From contig NZ_JAJNEL010000001.1 of assembly GCF_029428675.1 (NCBI RefSeq), positions 6,324,001 through 6,388,000 of the forward strand: DNA of 64,000 nucleotides, in the 5' to 3' direction. The notes under the pieces were generated by a model. It saw nothing but the letters and a program-made list of their open reading frames with translations, was not told the DNA's origin and searched no databases. The DNA is from Streptomyces sp. JH14. Lineage in GTDB: Bacteria > Actinomycetota > Actinomycetes > Streptomycetales > Streptomycetaceae. The stretch's first letter is position 1. The number at the start of each line of letters is the position of its first letter. The translations under genes and the position numbers were made by a program. Positions 39,101 to 48,961 of the stretch are shown piece by piece.

Positions 39101-39669
39101 TCCGGGCCTCCCGCCGCGATGCCACGGATGGCCGCGACGATGTTCGGATAGGCGGCGCACCGGCAGATGTTGCCGCTCATCCGCTCGCGGATCTCCTCAT
39201 CGGTCAACGCGATCCGCGGCGAGGTCACGTCAGCGGTGGCGTGGCTGGGCCAGCCCGCCTCCACCTCGGCGAGCATGCCGACAGCCGAACAGATCTGGCC
39301 GGGAGTGCAGTAGCCGCATTGGAAGCCGTCACACTCGACGAAGGCACGTTGCATGGGGTGCAGGCCATCGGGATCGCCCAGGCCTTCGATCGTCACGATC
39401 TCGTCGTCCTCATGCATCACGGCGAGCGTCAGACAGGAGTTGATACGCCGGCCGTTGATCAGCACCGTGCAGGCGCCGCACTGCCCGTGATCACACCCCT
39501 TCTTGGTCCCGCTCAGGCGCAGGTGCTCGCGCAGCGCGTCGAGCAGCGAGGTCCGTGGATCCACCTCAAGCCGTCGCACCTGATCGTTGACGTTCAACTC
39601 GATCGCCGAGAGTTGGGCCATCTCGTCATGGCTCCGCCCCACGGCGCCCGTATCCGAATCACTCACCAC
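39097..39669 (-). CDS. 2Fe-2S subunit of aldehyde oxidoreductase (PaoA/YagT-like)
   Basis: About 190 residues. A plant-ferredoxin-type cluster motif, GCDHGQCGACTVLINGRRIN followed by C, and a second cluster motif, CGYCTPGQI...GNICRCAAYPNI, are both intact. The start is the GTG at 39669 preceded by AGGAAGG; the frame is open farther but lacks similarity. Unlike E. coli PaoA I see no twin-arginine signal, so the complex is probably cytosolic. It is the first gene of the three-gene operon. Confidence 0.9.
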   Translation of the reverse strand: MVSDSDTGAVGRSHDEMAQLSAIELNVNDQVRRLEVDPRTSLLDALREHLRLSGTKKGCDHGQCGACTVLINGRRINSCLTLAVMHEDDEIVTIEGLGDPDGLHPMQRAFVECDGFQCGYCTPGQICSAVGMLAEVEAGWPSHATADVTSPRIALTDEEIRERMSGNICRCAAYPNIVAAIRGIAAGGPE

Positions 39670-40516
39670 ATCCCGCCTTCCTCGCTGGGTGCGGGTGTCA
39701 CCCTGGACATGCGTCGCCACGGTGGGGCGCGCTCCTCCTCAAGGTCTCGCACAAACCGATGCACCGCTCGTCGGAAGGCGCCCAATCGCGCCCGCCTCGC
39801 CCGGCCGGGCGCGCTTCTGCGCGGCAGCCCGGCGCGCATCCCGCGCAGCCACCCCACGAACCGGCGCCGGGCGGCGAAGATGCTTTCGAATCAGCCGGGC
39901 GTCGTGGTCGATCCGGACGTCGAGGCCGGCGCCCTGCGCCGTGTGCGCGGCGCCGGGGACTTCTTCCTCGAGCCCGACGACGGCCGCCGCCGGGGACCTT
40001 GTACTCGCCGTGCACAGCCCTGCGTCCCGATCCGCCCGACTCGCGCATGAGCTGGTTCCGACGTGTGACAACGTCTTCACCGACTCGGTCCATTCGGTGC
40101 AGTTCCCCTCGTTCGTCTCATTCTTTGAGACGCCTCCGGGGGTAGGGGGAGGCGACGAGCCGCGCTCGGTCGCCTCGTGAACCTTCTGGCGCCAGGGGCC
40201 GCTGCCGCTGATCCGTCCACTTGGAGGGGGCGGGCCGGGGTCGTTCTCGTCGGCGGCCGGTGCGGGTGGACGGGGGGCGTGCTGCTGTTGCTGTGCCCGT
40301 TCGAGCTGGTCACGGTGCGTCTGGCGTGCACCCGGGCCGGTCCGGTCCCGGGTGGGGCGGGCCCGGCGGACCGGCGGAGGGGGCCGGGCGGGGCGATCTC
40401 GGCGTCGTAACGGGACATCGAGGTCGAACCGCCCGGCCGGTGCGCGCCCGACACCCTTCCGTTATCCGATCGTCAGTGAAAACCGTCCGCTATGTGGGAA
40501 GCCCCCTTGCCTTGCG
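39670..40516. other. Long gene-free divergent region (about 850 bp)
   Basis: No convincing gene lies between the aldehyde oxidoreductase operon (-) and the peptide transporter operon (+). Adjacent hairpins at 40114-40154 (CGTCTCA/TGAGACG and CGCCTCC/GGAGGCG) look like a double terminator, so a lost or unrecognised transcription unit may end here. Confidence 0.45.
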
Positions 40517-40537
40517 GACTGTATGCGAAATACGGTC
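40517..40537. promoter_or_regulatory. 21-bp palindrome upstream of the peptide ABC operon (candidate operator)
   Basis: The layout is GAC-n-GTAT-n5-ATAC-n-GTC, with seven complementary pairs and one mismatch either side of a 5-nt centre. It ends 42 nt before the GTG start of the substrate-binding gene. GTAT..ATAC half-sites are common for GntR/FadR and related regulators; the regulator is unknown. Confidence 0.5.
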
Positions 40538-40579
40538 TGCGATATTCCTTGATCACCCTCTGGCGGGAGGTAGGCCCTC

Positions 40580-42187
40580 GTGCGCCGAAAAGCGGTTGCC
40601 CTGGTGGCAGTTGCATTGGTGTCCCTCACCTCGGGCTGCGCGTCGCTGCAGTCCTCGGCAACCGCGGTCGGCGGTGTGCGGAAAACCGATGAACGGTCCG
40701 TGCGCGACGGCGGGACACTCACCGTTGCTCTCAACTCCGACCCGGACAAGCTCGACCCCACCCTGGCCCAGACCCTGGTGGGCCGGACGGTCTTCGCGGG
40801 CATGTGCGAGAAGCTGTACGACATTGACGAGGACGGCGCAGTCGTGCCGCAGCTCGCCGCCGCAATGCCCACCACCTCGGCCGACGGCCGCACGGTCACT
40901 GTCCGGTTGCGCCACGATCTGACCTTCAGCGACGGCACGCGGCTGGACGCCAGGGCCGTCGTCACCTCGCTGCTGCGCCACCGGGATCTGCCGGGATCCG
41001 CGCGTGCCACCGAACTCGCCCCGGTCCGCACGGTCGAGGCCACCGGCCCGTACACCGTCCGTATGCGGCTCGACCACCCGTACGTCCCGCTCACCGGCGT
41101 GCTGGCCGACCGGTCCGGCATGGTGATGTCGCCGACCGCGCTGAAGAAGTACGGGAAGGACTTCACCAACCACCCGTCCTGCGTCGGTCCGTTCCGCTTC
41201 GTCGAGCGGGTCGGCGGCGACCGGATCGTGCTCAAGAAGGACCCGCACTACTACGACGCGGCCGAGGTCCACCTCGACGGCGTCATATACAAGCCGATCC
41301 CCGACGGCAACGTCCGGCTCGCCAACCTGCGCTCCGGGGACCTCCAGGTCGGCGACCAGATGGGCCCCATCGACGTGCAGAGCGCGCTGACCGAGCCCAA
41401 GCTCCAGCTCTTCAACTCGCCGTCGCTCGGCTACCAGGGCATCGGCCTCAACGTCGGCAATGTGTACGGTCTCGGCAAGAAGCCGGGCAAGCTCGACACC
41501 CCGATCGCCCGTGACGTCCGGGTCCGCGAGGCGTTCGAGCTCGCCATCGACCGCGAGACGCTCAACAAGGTCGTCTTCCAGGGCATGTACGAGCCGGCCT
41601 GCAGCCCGATCTCCCCGCAGTCCGCCATCGCTCCCGGCATCAAGCCGGAGGACTGCCCCGGGCGCGATGTCGCCAAGGCGAAGAAGCTGCTGAAGGAAGC
41701 CGGGGTGAAGACCCCGCTGAAGATCGAACTGAAGACCTCCACCACCCCCGAATCGGGACGCGTCGGACAGGTCCTCCAGGCCATGGTCAAGGAGGCCGGC
41801 TTCGACCTCGTCCTGCGTCCCACCGAGTACGCCACCATGCTCTCGGAGACCGACGCCGGGGACTACGACGTCTTCACCAGCGGCTGGTCCGGACGGCTCG
41901 ACCCGGACGGCAACGTCTCCAACTTCCTCAAGACAGCAGGCGCCATGAACGCCTACGGCCTCGGCGACCCCGAGATCGACCGGCTGATCGACGAGGGCCG
42001 CGCCGTCGCCGACCCGGCCCGGCGCACCGAGATCTACGACGAGCTGACCCGGCGCGTTCAGGACGCCCACACGATGATCTACCTCTACCGGCAGAAGAAC
42101 TACGTCGTCGCCTCCAAGTCCGTCGCGGGCATCCGCGTCTACGGCGACGGCCTGGTCCGGGTCAAGACTGCGGGGTACACCCGATGA
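40580..42187 (+). CDS. Peptide ABC transporter substrate-binding lipoprotein
   Basis: 535 residues of the SBP_bac_5 (DppA/OppA) family. The N-terminus MRRKAVALVAVALVSLTSGC is a lipoprotein signal with the lipidated Cys at residue 20. Family features are GGTLTVALNSDPDKLDPTLA, LTFSDGTRLDARAVVTSLLR and YDVFTSGWSGRLDPDGN. It captures peptides or similar solutes outside the membrane for the permeases encoded next. The GTG start follows GGGAGG at about 10 nt; its stop overlaps the next ATG. Confidence 0.93.
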   Translation: MRRKAVALVAVALVSLTSGCASLQSSATAVGGVRKTDERSVRDGGTLTVALNSDPDKLDPTLAQTLVGRTVFAGMCEKLYDIDEDGAVVPQLAAAMPTTSADGRTVTVRLRHDLTFSDGTRLDARAVVTSLLRHRDLPGSARATELAPVRTVEATGPYTVRMRLDHPYVPLTGVLADRSGMVMSPTALKKYGKDFTNHPSCVGPFRFVERVGGDRIVLKKDPHYYDAAEVHLDGVIYKPIPDGNVRLANLRSGDLQVGDQMGPIDVQSALTEPKLQLFNSPSLGYQGIGLNVGNVYGLGKKPGKLDTPIARDVRVREAFELAIDRETLNKVVFQGMYEPACSPISPQSAIAPGIKPEDCPGRDVAKAKKLLKEAGVKTPLKIELKTSTTPESGRVGQVLQAMVKEAGFDLVLRPTEYATMLSETDAGDYDVFTSGWSGRLDPDGNVSNFLKTAGAMNAYGLGDPEIDRLIDEGRAVADPARRTEIYDELTRRVQDAHTMIYLYRQKNYVVASKSVAGIRVYGDGLVRVKTAGYTR

Positions 42188-43137
42188 CGAAATACCTGCT
42201 GACGCGTCTGCGCCAGTCCCTCATCACGCTCTTCCTCGTCTCCGTCGTGGTCTTCGCCGGTATCCGGGCGCTGCCCGGCGACCCGGCGCTCGCCCTGGCC
42301 GGCGAGGAACGCAGCCCCGAGGCGCTGGCGGCGATCCGCGAGGCGTACGGGCTCAACGACAACATCGTCGTGCAGTACGGGCGGTTCATCGGCCACGCCC
42401 TCACCGGCGACCTCGGCACGTCCTCGCGTACCGGACTCCCGGTCGCCGACGCCATCGGCCAGGCTCTGCCCGTCACCCTGGAACTGGCCGCGCTCTCCCT
42501 GCTGCTCGCCGTCGTCCTCGGTATCGGAGCCGGAGTCGTCGCCGCCGTGCGGCGCGGCAAGCCCGAGGAGTGGCTCGCCAACATCATCGCGCTGATCGGC
42601 CTCTCCGTCCCGACCTTCTGGCTCGGCATCGTGCTGGTCCTCGGATTCGCCATCGCCGTCCCGGTGTTCGCCGCTTCCGGCTACGTGCCGTTCGGCACCG
42701 ACCCGATCGACAACCTGCGTCGCATGGTGCTGCCCGCGATCGTCCTCGGCTCCGGACTGGCCGCCGTCGTGATGCGGCAGACCCGCGCCGCGATGCTGGA
42801 CTCGCTCTCCGCCGACTACGTCCGCACCGCCCGCGCCAAGGGGCTGTCGAAGCGGTCCGTCGTCGGCGGGCACGCCCTGCGCAACTCGCTCGTCACCGTC
42901 GTGACCGTCCTCGGTCTCCAGCTCGGCCATCTGATCTCCGGCGCCGTCGTCACCGAGCAGATCTTCGTTCTTCCCGGCTTCGGCAAGCTCACCATCGACG
43001 CCGTCTTCACCCGCGACTACGCGACGCTCCAGGCCGTGGTGCTCTGCACCTCCGCCGCGTACATCCTCATCAATCTGCTGGTCGACGTGGTCTATTCGGT
43101 CATCGACCCGCGCATCCGGCTCGGAGGTGCCCGGTGA
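42184..43137 (+). CDS. Peptide ABC transporter permease (DppB-like)
   Basis: 317 residues, six predicted membrane helices starting with LITLFLVSVVVFAGIRALPG. The signature P-G-D-P-A-L near the N-terminus and the EAA loop (YVRTARAKGLSKRSVVGGHA) are typical of DppB/OppB. It starts 4 bp inside the preceding gene and overlaps the next, so it is translationally coupled. Confidence 0.94.
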   Translation: MTKYLLTRLRQSLITLFLVSVVVFAGIRALPGDPALALAGEERSPEALAAIREAYGLNDNIVVQYGRFIGHALTGDLGTSSRTGLPVADAIGQALPVTLELAALSLLLAVVLGIGAGVVAAVRRGKPEEWLANIIALIGLSVPTFWLGIVLVLGFAIAVPVFAASGYVPFGTDPIDNLRRMVLPAIVLGSGLAAVVMRQTRAAMLDSLSADYVRTARAKGLSKRSVVGGHALRNSLVTVVTVLGLQLGHLISGAVVTEQIFVLPGFGKLTIDAVFTRDYATLQAVVLCTSAAYILINLLVDVVYSVIDPRIRLGGAR

Positions 43138-44021
43138 CCACCGCGACCACAGCGCTCCCCACCACCCCACAGGCCGCCAGGAAGCGGGCCGGCGGCAAGC
43201 TGCGCGCGCTGCGCAAGAACCGGCTCGCCCTCACCGGCGGCATCATCGCCGCCGTGTTCATCCTCGCCGCACTGCTCGCCCCGCTGATCGCCCCGTACGA
43301 CCCCGCACAGCCCGACTTCGGGAACGTACTCGCCGAACCGAGCTGGTCCCACTGGCTCGGCACCGACGACCTCGGACGCGACCAGCTCTCCCGCATCGTG
43401 TACGGGGCGCGGGCCTCCATGCAGGTCGGTCTCGTCGCCGTCGTGCTGGCCTTCGTGATCGGCGTGCCGCTCGGACTGGTCGGCGGCTACTACGGCAGGT
43501 TCGCGGACAGCACCATCTCCCGGCTCACCGACACCATGCTGGCGTTCCCGTTCCTCGTGCTCGCCGTCGGCCTGGCCGCGATCCTCGGCCCGTCGCTGAG
43601 CAACGCCACGATCGCCATCGGCATTTCGCAGATCCCCGCCGTCATCCGCATCACCCGCGCCGAGACCCTGCGGCTCAAGCACGTCGACTACGTGGGGGCG
43701 GCCATCGCCAACGGCGGCGGCGACGGCACCGTGCTCTTCCGGCACATCCTGCCCAACGCCACCTCGGCACTGATCGTGCAGGCGACCGTCGGCATCCCCG
43801 CCGCGATCATCGGCGAGGCGCTGCTCAGCTTCCTCGGCCTCGGCGTCCAGCCGCCGGCCCCCTCGCTCGGCGTGATGCTCTCCGGCGCCCAGTCGTTCCT
43901 GGCCCCCGCGCCGTGGCTCGCCGTCTTCCCCGGCCTCGCGATCGTCGCGGCGACGCTGGCCTTCAACCTGCTCGGCGACGGACTGCGTGACGTCCTCGAC
44001 CCCCGTGGAGGCACCCGATGA
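43134..44021 (+). CDS. Peptide ABC transporter permease (DppC-like)
   Basis: 295 residues, second permease of the pair. LTGGIIAAVFILAALLAPLI is the first helix, GTDDLGRDQLSRIVYGARAS the conserved DppC segment and YVGAAIANGGGDGTVLFRHI the EAA loop that contacts the ATPases. The GTG start overlaps the upstream TGA. Confidence 0.94.
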   Translation: MTTATTALPTTPQAARKRAGGKLRALRKNRLALTGGIIAAVFILAALLAPLIAPYDPAQPDFGNVLAEPSWSHWLGTDDLGRDQLSRIVYGARASMQVGLVAVVLAFVIGVPLGLVGGYYGRFADSTISRLTDTMLAFPFLVLAVGLAAILGPSLSNATIAIGISQIPAVIRITRAETLRLKHVDYVGAAIANGGGDGTVLFRHILPNATSALIVQATVGIPAAIIGEALLSFLGLGVQPPAPSLGVMLSGAQSFLAPAPWLAVFPGLAIVAATLAFNLLGDGLRDVLDPRGGTR

Positions 44022-45109
44022 CCGAGACCGTCCTCGAACCCGTACGGGAGCCGGTCCGCGCACCCGTCCTCAGCGTCCGCGACCTGTCGGTGTCCTTCCG
44101 CTCCGACACCCGGACCGTTCACGCGGTCGACAGCGTCTCCTACGACCTCGCACCCGGCGAAGTCCTCGCCCTGGTGGGGGAGTCCGGGTGCGGGAAGTCC
44201 GTCACCTCGATGGCCGTGATGGGCCTGCTCCCGCCCACCGCGCACATCGGCGGCTCCATCAGGCTCGGCGGCCGGGAACTGGTCGGCGCCACCGAGAAGG
44301 AGCTCCAGAAGGTCCGCGGCAAGGACATCGCGATGATCTTCCAGGAGCCGATGACCTCGCTGAACCCGGTCCTCACCATCGGCCGGCAGATCGGCGAAGT
44401 GCTGCGCAGGCACCAGGGGCTGAGCAAGAAGGAGGCGAAGGCGCGGGCCGTCGAACTCCTCGACCTGGTCGGCATCCCCGCCCCGCAACGCCGCATCGAC
44501 GAGTACCCGCACCAGCTCTCCGGCGGCATGCGGCAGCGCGTGATGATCGCCATCGCCGTCGCCTGCGACCCGTCCGTGCTCATCGCGGACGAGCCGACCA
44601 CGGCACTCGACGTCACCGTCCAGGCGGGCATCCTCGAAGTCCTCCAGTCGCTGCGCGAACGCCTCGGTACGGCGATCGTCCTGGTCACCCACGACCTCGG
44701 CGTGGTGGCGGACGCCGCCGACCGGGTGCTGGTGATGTACGCCGGACGCACCGTCGAACAGGCCCCGGTCCACGACCTGTTCGGCTCCTCCCGGCACCCG
44801 TACAGCCGAGGTCTGCTCGGCGCCGTCCTGCGGCCCGGCGGCGAGGGCAAGCGGCGGCTGCCCGAGATCCCCGGCCTGGTGCCGAGCCTCGACAGCCAGC
44901 CGGACGCCTGCACCTTCGCCCCGCGGTGCAGCCGCGCCGACGACACCTGCACCAGCGGCCGGCCCGGCTTCAAGGCCATCGACCTTCAGGCGGGCGTGGA
45001 CGCCCTCCACCGGGTGGCCTGCTGGCACCCCTACGGTGCGGACGACGCCGCGGCCACCACCCCCGCACCCGACACACTCGACACAACTGACCAGGAGGCC
45101 GGAGAGTGA
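44018..45109 (+). CDS. Peptide ABC transporter ATPase (DppD-like)
   Basis: 363 residues. Walker A is GESGCGKS, the Q-loop FQEPMTSLNP, the signature LSGGMRQR and Walker B VLIADEPTTALD; the oligopeptide C-terminal domain contains CTFAPRCSRADDTC, the conserved cysteine region often bearing a 4Fe-4S cluster. It forms the heterodimeric motor with the next gene product. The starting ATG overlaps the permease stop. Confidence 0.95.
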   Translation: MTETVLEPVREPVRAPVLSVRDLSVSFRSDTRTVHAVDSVSYDLAPGEVLALVGESGCGKSVTSMAVMGLLPPTAHIGGSIRLGGRELVGATEKELQKVRGKDIAMIFQEPMTSLNPVLTIGRQIGEVLRRHQGLSKKEAKARAVELLDLVGIPAPQRRIDEYPHQLSGGMRQRVMIAIAVACDPSVLIADEPTTALDVTVQAGILEVLQSLRERLGTAIVLVTHDLGVVADAADRVLVMYAGRTVEQAPVHDLFGSSRHPYSRGLLGAVLRPGGEGKRRLPEIPGLVPSLDSQPDACTFAPRCSRADDTCTSGRPGFKAIDLQAGVDALHRVACWHPYGADDAAATTPAPDTLDTTDQEAGE

Positions 45110-46146
45110 CCACCGCACAGACGGTCCCCGCACCCCGCGACAGCGACGAAACCGCCGGACAGCACACACCGGTGCTCGAAATCACCGCCATGGAACGGCA
45201 CTTCGCCGCCTCCGGCGGTGGCGCGGTCCGTGCCGTCGACGGCGTCTCGATCACCATCGGCCGCGGCGAGGTCGTCGGCCTCGTCGGCGAGTCCGGCAGC
45301 GGCAAGTCGACCGTCGGCCGCTGCGCCGTACGCCTCGACGAACCCACCGGTGGCACCGTTCGCATCAACGGCACCGACGTCACCCACCTCTCCCGCCGCG
45401 CGCTGCGCCCCCTGCGCAAGGACTTCCACCTGGTCTTCCAGGACCCGTCGTCCTCGCTCGACCCCCGCATGACCATCGGCCAGATCATCGCCGAACCGAT
45501 CAAGCTGCACCGCCAGGCACGGGGCGAGGCCGTACGCGCCCGGGTCGAGCAGCTCCTCGGCCAGGTCGGGCTGCGACCCGAACACGCCGACCGGCACCCG
45601 CACGAGCTCTCCGGCGGCCAGCGGCAGCGCATCTCCATCGCCCGTGCGCTCTCCTGCGACCCCGATCTGGTCGTCGCCGACGAACCGACGTCCGCGCTCG
45701 ACGTCTCCGTGCAGGCGTCCGTCCTCAACCTGCTCGCCGACCTCCAGCGCGACCGCGGCTTCGGCTGCCTGTTCATCACCCACGACCTGGCCGCCGTCGA
45801 GTTCCTCGCCGACCGGATCGCCGTGATGTACCTCGGGCAGATCGTCGAACAGGCCCCGACCGCCGAACTGTTCGCCTCCCCGAAGCACCCCTACACCCAG
45901 GCGCTGCTCTCCGCGGCCCCCGTCCCCGACCCGGTCGAACAGCGCTCCCGCGAGCGCATCGTGCTCCACGGGGATCTGCCCAGCCCGCTCGACCCCCCGG
46001 CAGGCTGCCGCTTCCACACCCGCTGCCCGCTCGCCACCGACCGCTGCCGCACCGAGGTGCCGGTTCTGCGCGAGCTGCCCGGCGGACGGCAGGTTTCCTG
46101 CCACCTCGTCGCAGCGGACGGGACCGCCCCGGACGCGGCCTCCTGA
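45106..46146 (+). CDS. Peptide ABC transporter ATPase (DppF-like)
   Basis: 346 residues. Walker A GESGSGKST, Q-loop FQDPSSSLDPRM, signature LSGGQRQR, Walker B LVVADEPTSALD, H-loop FITHDLAAVE, and C-terminal CRFHTRCPLATDRC. The GTG start overlaps the DppD-like stop. A gamma-glutamyltransferase-like gene follows 71 bp downstream in the same direction, suggesting imported peptides are processed by it. Confidence 0.95.
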   Translation: MTTAQTVPAPRDSDETAGQHTPVLEITAMERHFAASGGGAVRAVDGVSITIGRGEVVGLVGESGSGKSTVGRCAVRLDEPTGGTVRINGTDVTHLSRRALRPLRKDFHLVFQDPSSSLDPRMTIGQIIAEPIKLHRQARGEAVRARVEQLLGQVGLRPEHADRHPHELSGGQRQRISIARALSCDPDLVVADEPTSALDVSVQASVLNLLADLQRDRGFGCLFITHDLAAVEFLADRIAVMYLGQIVEQAPTAELFASPKHPYTQALLSAAPVPDPVEQRSRERIVLHGDLPSPLDPPAGCRFHTRCPLATDRCRTEVPVLRELPGGRQVSCHLVAADGTAPDAAS

Positions 46147-46217
46147 CCTTCCGTACATACGATTCGAACCACACCCCGAGTACGTCGCACCGCACGTCGC
46201 AGCTAGGAGCCGCATCC

Positions 46218-48024
46218 GTGTTCACCACCCGGCCGACCCTCCAGGGCACCTTCGGCATGGTGTCCTCCACCCACTGGCTCGCCTCGCAGTCGGCGATGGC
46301 CGTCCTGGAGGACGGCGGCAACGCCTACGACGCCGCCGTCGCCGCCGGTTTCGTCCTGCACGTCGTCGAACCGCACCTCAACGGTCCGGCCGGTGAAGTG
46401 CCGATGATCCTGGCGCCGAGCGACGGCGACGTGCAGGTCCTGTGCGGTCAGGGCCCTGCCCCCGCCGGTGCCACCGTGGCCCACTACCGCTCCCTCGGTC
46501 TCGAGCTCGTCCCCGGCACCGGACCGCTCGCCGCCGCCGTCCCCGGTGCGTTCGACGCCTGGATGGTGCTGCTGCGCGACCACGGCACCAAGGCCCTCGC
46601 CGAGGTGCTGCGGTACGCGATCGGCTACGCGGAGGACGGCCACGCACCCGTCGAGCGGATCGGCCAGACCGTCGAGACCGTCCGCGAGCTCTTCGAGACC
46701 GAGTGGCAGACCTCGGCCGACGTCTACCTCCCCGGCGGCAAGTCCCCGAAGCCGGGCGAGCTCTTCCGCAACCCCGTCCTCGCCGCGACGTGGCGCCGCC
46801 TGATCGCCGAGGCCGAGAAGAACGGCGGCGACGACCGCACCGCCCAGATCGACGCCGCTCGGAAGATATGGAGCGAGGGCTTCATAGCCGAAGCCCTGGT
46901 CCGCCAGGCCGCCCGTCCCACCATGGACACCAGCGGCAGCCGCCACACCGGCACCCTCACCGCCGAGGACCTGGCCGGCTGGTCCGCGTCGTACGAGGCG
47001 CCCGCCACGTACGACTGGAACGGCTGGACGCTCGCCAAGGCCGGCGGCTGGAGCCAGGGCCCCGCCTTCCTCCAGCAGCTCGCCCTGCTCCCCGCCGAAC
47101 TCCCGCAGTACGGCTCCGCGGAGTACGTGCACCTGCTCATCGAGGGCTGCAAGCTCGCCATGGCCGACCGTGAGGCCTGGTACGGCGACGCCGCCGACGT
47201 CCCCCTCGACGTGCTGCTCTCGGAGCCGTACAACGCCGAGCGGCGCGCACTCATCACCGACGCGGCGTCGCGCGAGCTGCGGCCCGGCAGCCCCGGCGGC
47301 CGCACCCCCGTCCTCAGCGGGCACGCGCACGCCGTCGCCTCCGGCGAGGCCGGGTTCGACGCCATGGGCATCCCGGCGGCGGGCGCCGGCGAGCCGACCG
47401 TCGCGAAGGACGGCGCGACCCGCGGCGACACCTGCCACCTCGACGTCGTCGACCGGTGGGGCAACATGATCTCCGCCACCCCCAGCGGCGGCTGGCTCCA
47501 GTCCAACCCGGTCGTGCCCGAGCTCGGCTTCCCGCTCGGCACCCGCCTCCAGATGGCCTGGCTCGACGAGGACCTGCCGAACTCGCTCACCCCCGGCCGG
47601 CGCCCCCCGCACCACTCTCACCCCGTCGCTCGCGCTGCGCGACGGCGTCCCGGTGATGGCGTTCGGTACGCCGGGCGGCGACCAGCAGGACCAGTGGCAG
47701 GTCCACTTCTTCCTCGCCGTCGCCCTGCGTGCCGAGGTCCGCGGCGGGCTCGACCTGCAGGGTGCCATCGACGCCCCGAACTGGCACAACGACAGCTTCC
47801 CCGGCTCGTTCTTCCCGCGCGGCATGCGGCCCGGCAGCGTCACCGTCGAGGAGCGCATGGACCCGGAGGTCGTCGAGGAGCTGCGCCGCCGCGGCCACGA
47901 CGTCACGGTCGGCGATCCGTGGTCCGAAGGCCGGATGTGCGCGGTCGCCCGCGACCCGGAGACCGGAGTGCTGTCGGCCGCCGCGAACCCGCGCGGCATG
48001 CAGGGGTACGCGGTAGGCCGCTGA
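46218..48024 (+). pseudogene. Gamma-glutamyltransferase family protein, apparent one-base frameshift
   Basis: Ntn-hydrolase of the GGT family, about 600 residues if one base is removed. The N-terminal frame covers GNAYDAAVAAGFVLHVVEPH and the autocatalytic threonine in RGDTCHLDVVDRWGNMIS (about residue 405). At a run of six C (47603-47608) the frame breaks: expected LTPGRRPRTTLTPSLALRDG needs five C. The C-terminal part PVMAFGTPGGDQQDQWQVHF to ...RGMQGYAVGR continues in the +1 frame to 48024. No signal peptide, so it would act in the cytosol. AGGAG precedes the GTG start. Sequencing error in the homopolymer is a real alternative. Confidence 0.85.
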
Positions 48025-48087
48025 CCGGCCATCTTCACGTCATGACCAGGTCGTCAGGGACCCGGTGGACCGTGCTTAGCTGGGGTC

Positions 48088-48915
48088 ATGTTCGATGACT
48101 TCCTTGCCGGGGACCTGACCGAGATCGAGGGGGCGGTCCGCGCAGCGGCCGCCGCCGAGATCATGCCGCGCTTCCGGCAGCTCGCTGCACACGAGATAGT
48201 CGAGAAGAGCGGTCCGCACGACCTCGTCACCACCGCCGACCGCCTGGCCGAGGAACACCTCACCGCGTCCCTGACCCGGCTCCTGCCGGGCTCGGTGGTC
48301 GTCGGTGAGGAGGCGGTCCACGCCGATCCGAGGGTGTACGACGCCCTGGGCGGTGAGGCACCGGTCTGGATCGTCGACCCGGTCGACGGCACCCGCCAGT
48401 TCGTCCGCGGCGAACCGGGCTTCTGCACCTTGGTCGCCCTTGCCCACCGCGGCGAACTTCTCGCCTCGTGGACGTACGCCGCGGCCCTGGACGAGATGGC
48501 GATCGCGGTCCGCGGCCGCGGCGCCACGATCGACGGCGTTCCGATGCGTTCCGGATCGCCCGAGCGCGGCGCCGTGCTCGACGTGGCGATGTCGCACCCC
48601 GACTACACCTCGGAGGCCCAGAAGCGCGCCCTGCTCGGCCTGCGCAGCGAAGGCATCAACGCCTACCCGTGCGGTTCCGCGGGCCTCGAATACCTGGCCG
48701 TCGCCCGCGGCAAGCAGGACGCGGTCGCCTTCAACTGGGAGTACGCCTGGGACCACGCGGCGGGCCTGCTGCTGGTCACCGAGGCGGGTGGCACCCAGGT
48801 CACGCTCTCAGGCGCCCCGTTCCGTATCACCGGCGGCAACACCCTGCCGTTCACGGCCGCCCGCGACGCGGCGACGGCCGACCGGATCCTGGAGGCGCTG
48901 CGCACCGGGGGATGA
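48088..48915 (+). CDS. Inositol-monophosphatase family phosphatase
   Basis: 275 residues. Metal and substrate motifs are VVGEEA, WIVDPVDGTRQFVRGEPGFC and WEYAWDHAAGLLLVTEAGG. The family includes inositol monophosphatase, histidinol phosphatase and PAP phosphatase; the substrate cannot be chosen from sequence alone. The ATG lacks a strong ribosome site and TTAGCT lies about 10 nt upstream, so a short or absent leader is possible. Confidence 0.9.
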   Translation: MFDDFLAGDLTEIEGAVRAAAAAEIMPRFRQLAAHEIVEKSGPHDLVTTADRLAEEHLTASLTRLLPGSVVVGEEAVHADPRVYDALGGEAPVWIVDPVDGTRQFVRGEPGFCTLVALAHRGELLASWTYAAALDEMAIAVRGRGATIDGVPMRSGSPERGAVLDVAMSHPDYTSEAQKRALLGLRSEGINAYPCGSAGLEYLAVARGKQDAVAFNWEYAWDHAAGLLLVTEAGGTQVTLSGAPFRITGGNTLPFTAARDAATADRILEALRTGG

Positions 48916-48961
48916 CCGGCCCCTGGGGTCCTCTGCGGGCCGGCGCTCCGCGAGGACGGGG

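Noticed and set aside
46203..48038. A 611-codon minus-strand frame opposite the gamma-glutamyltransferase-like gene
   Set aside because: Antisense shadow; its composition is repetitive and it does not resolve the frameshift.
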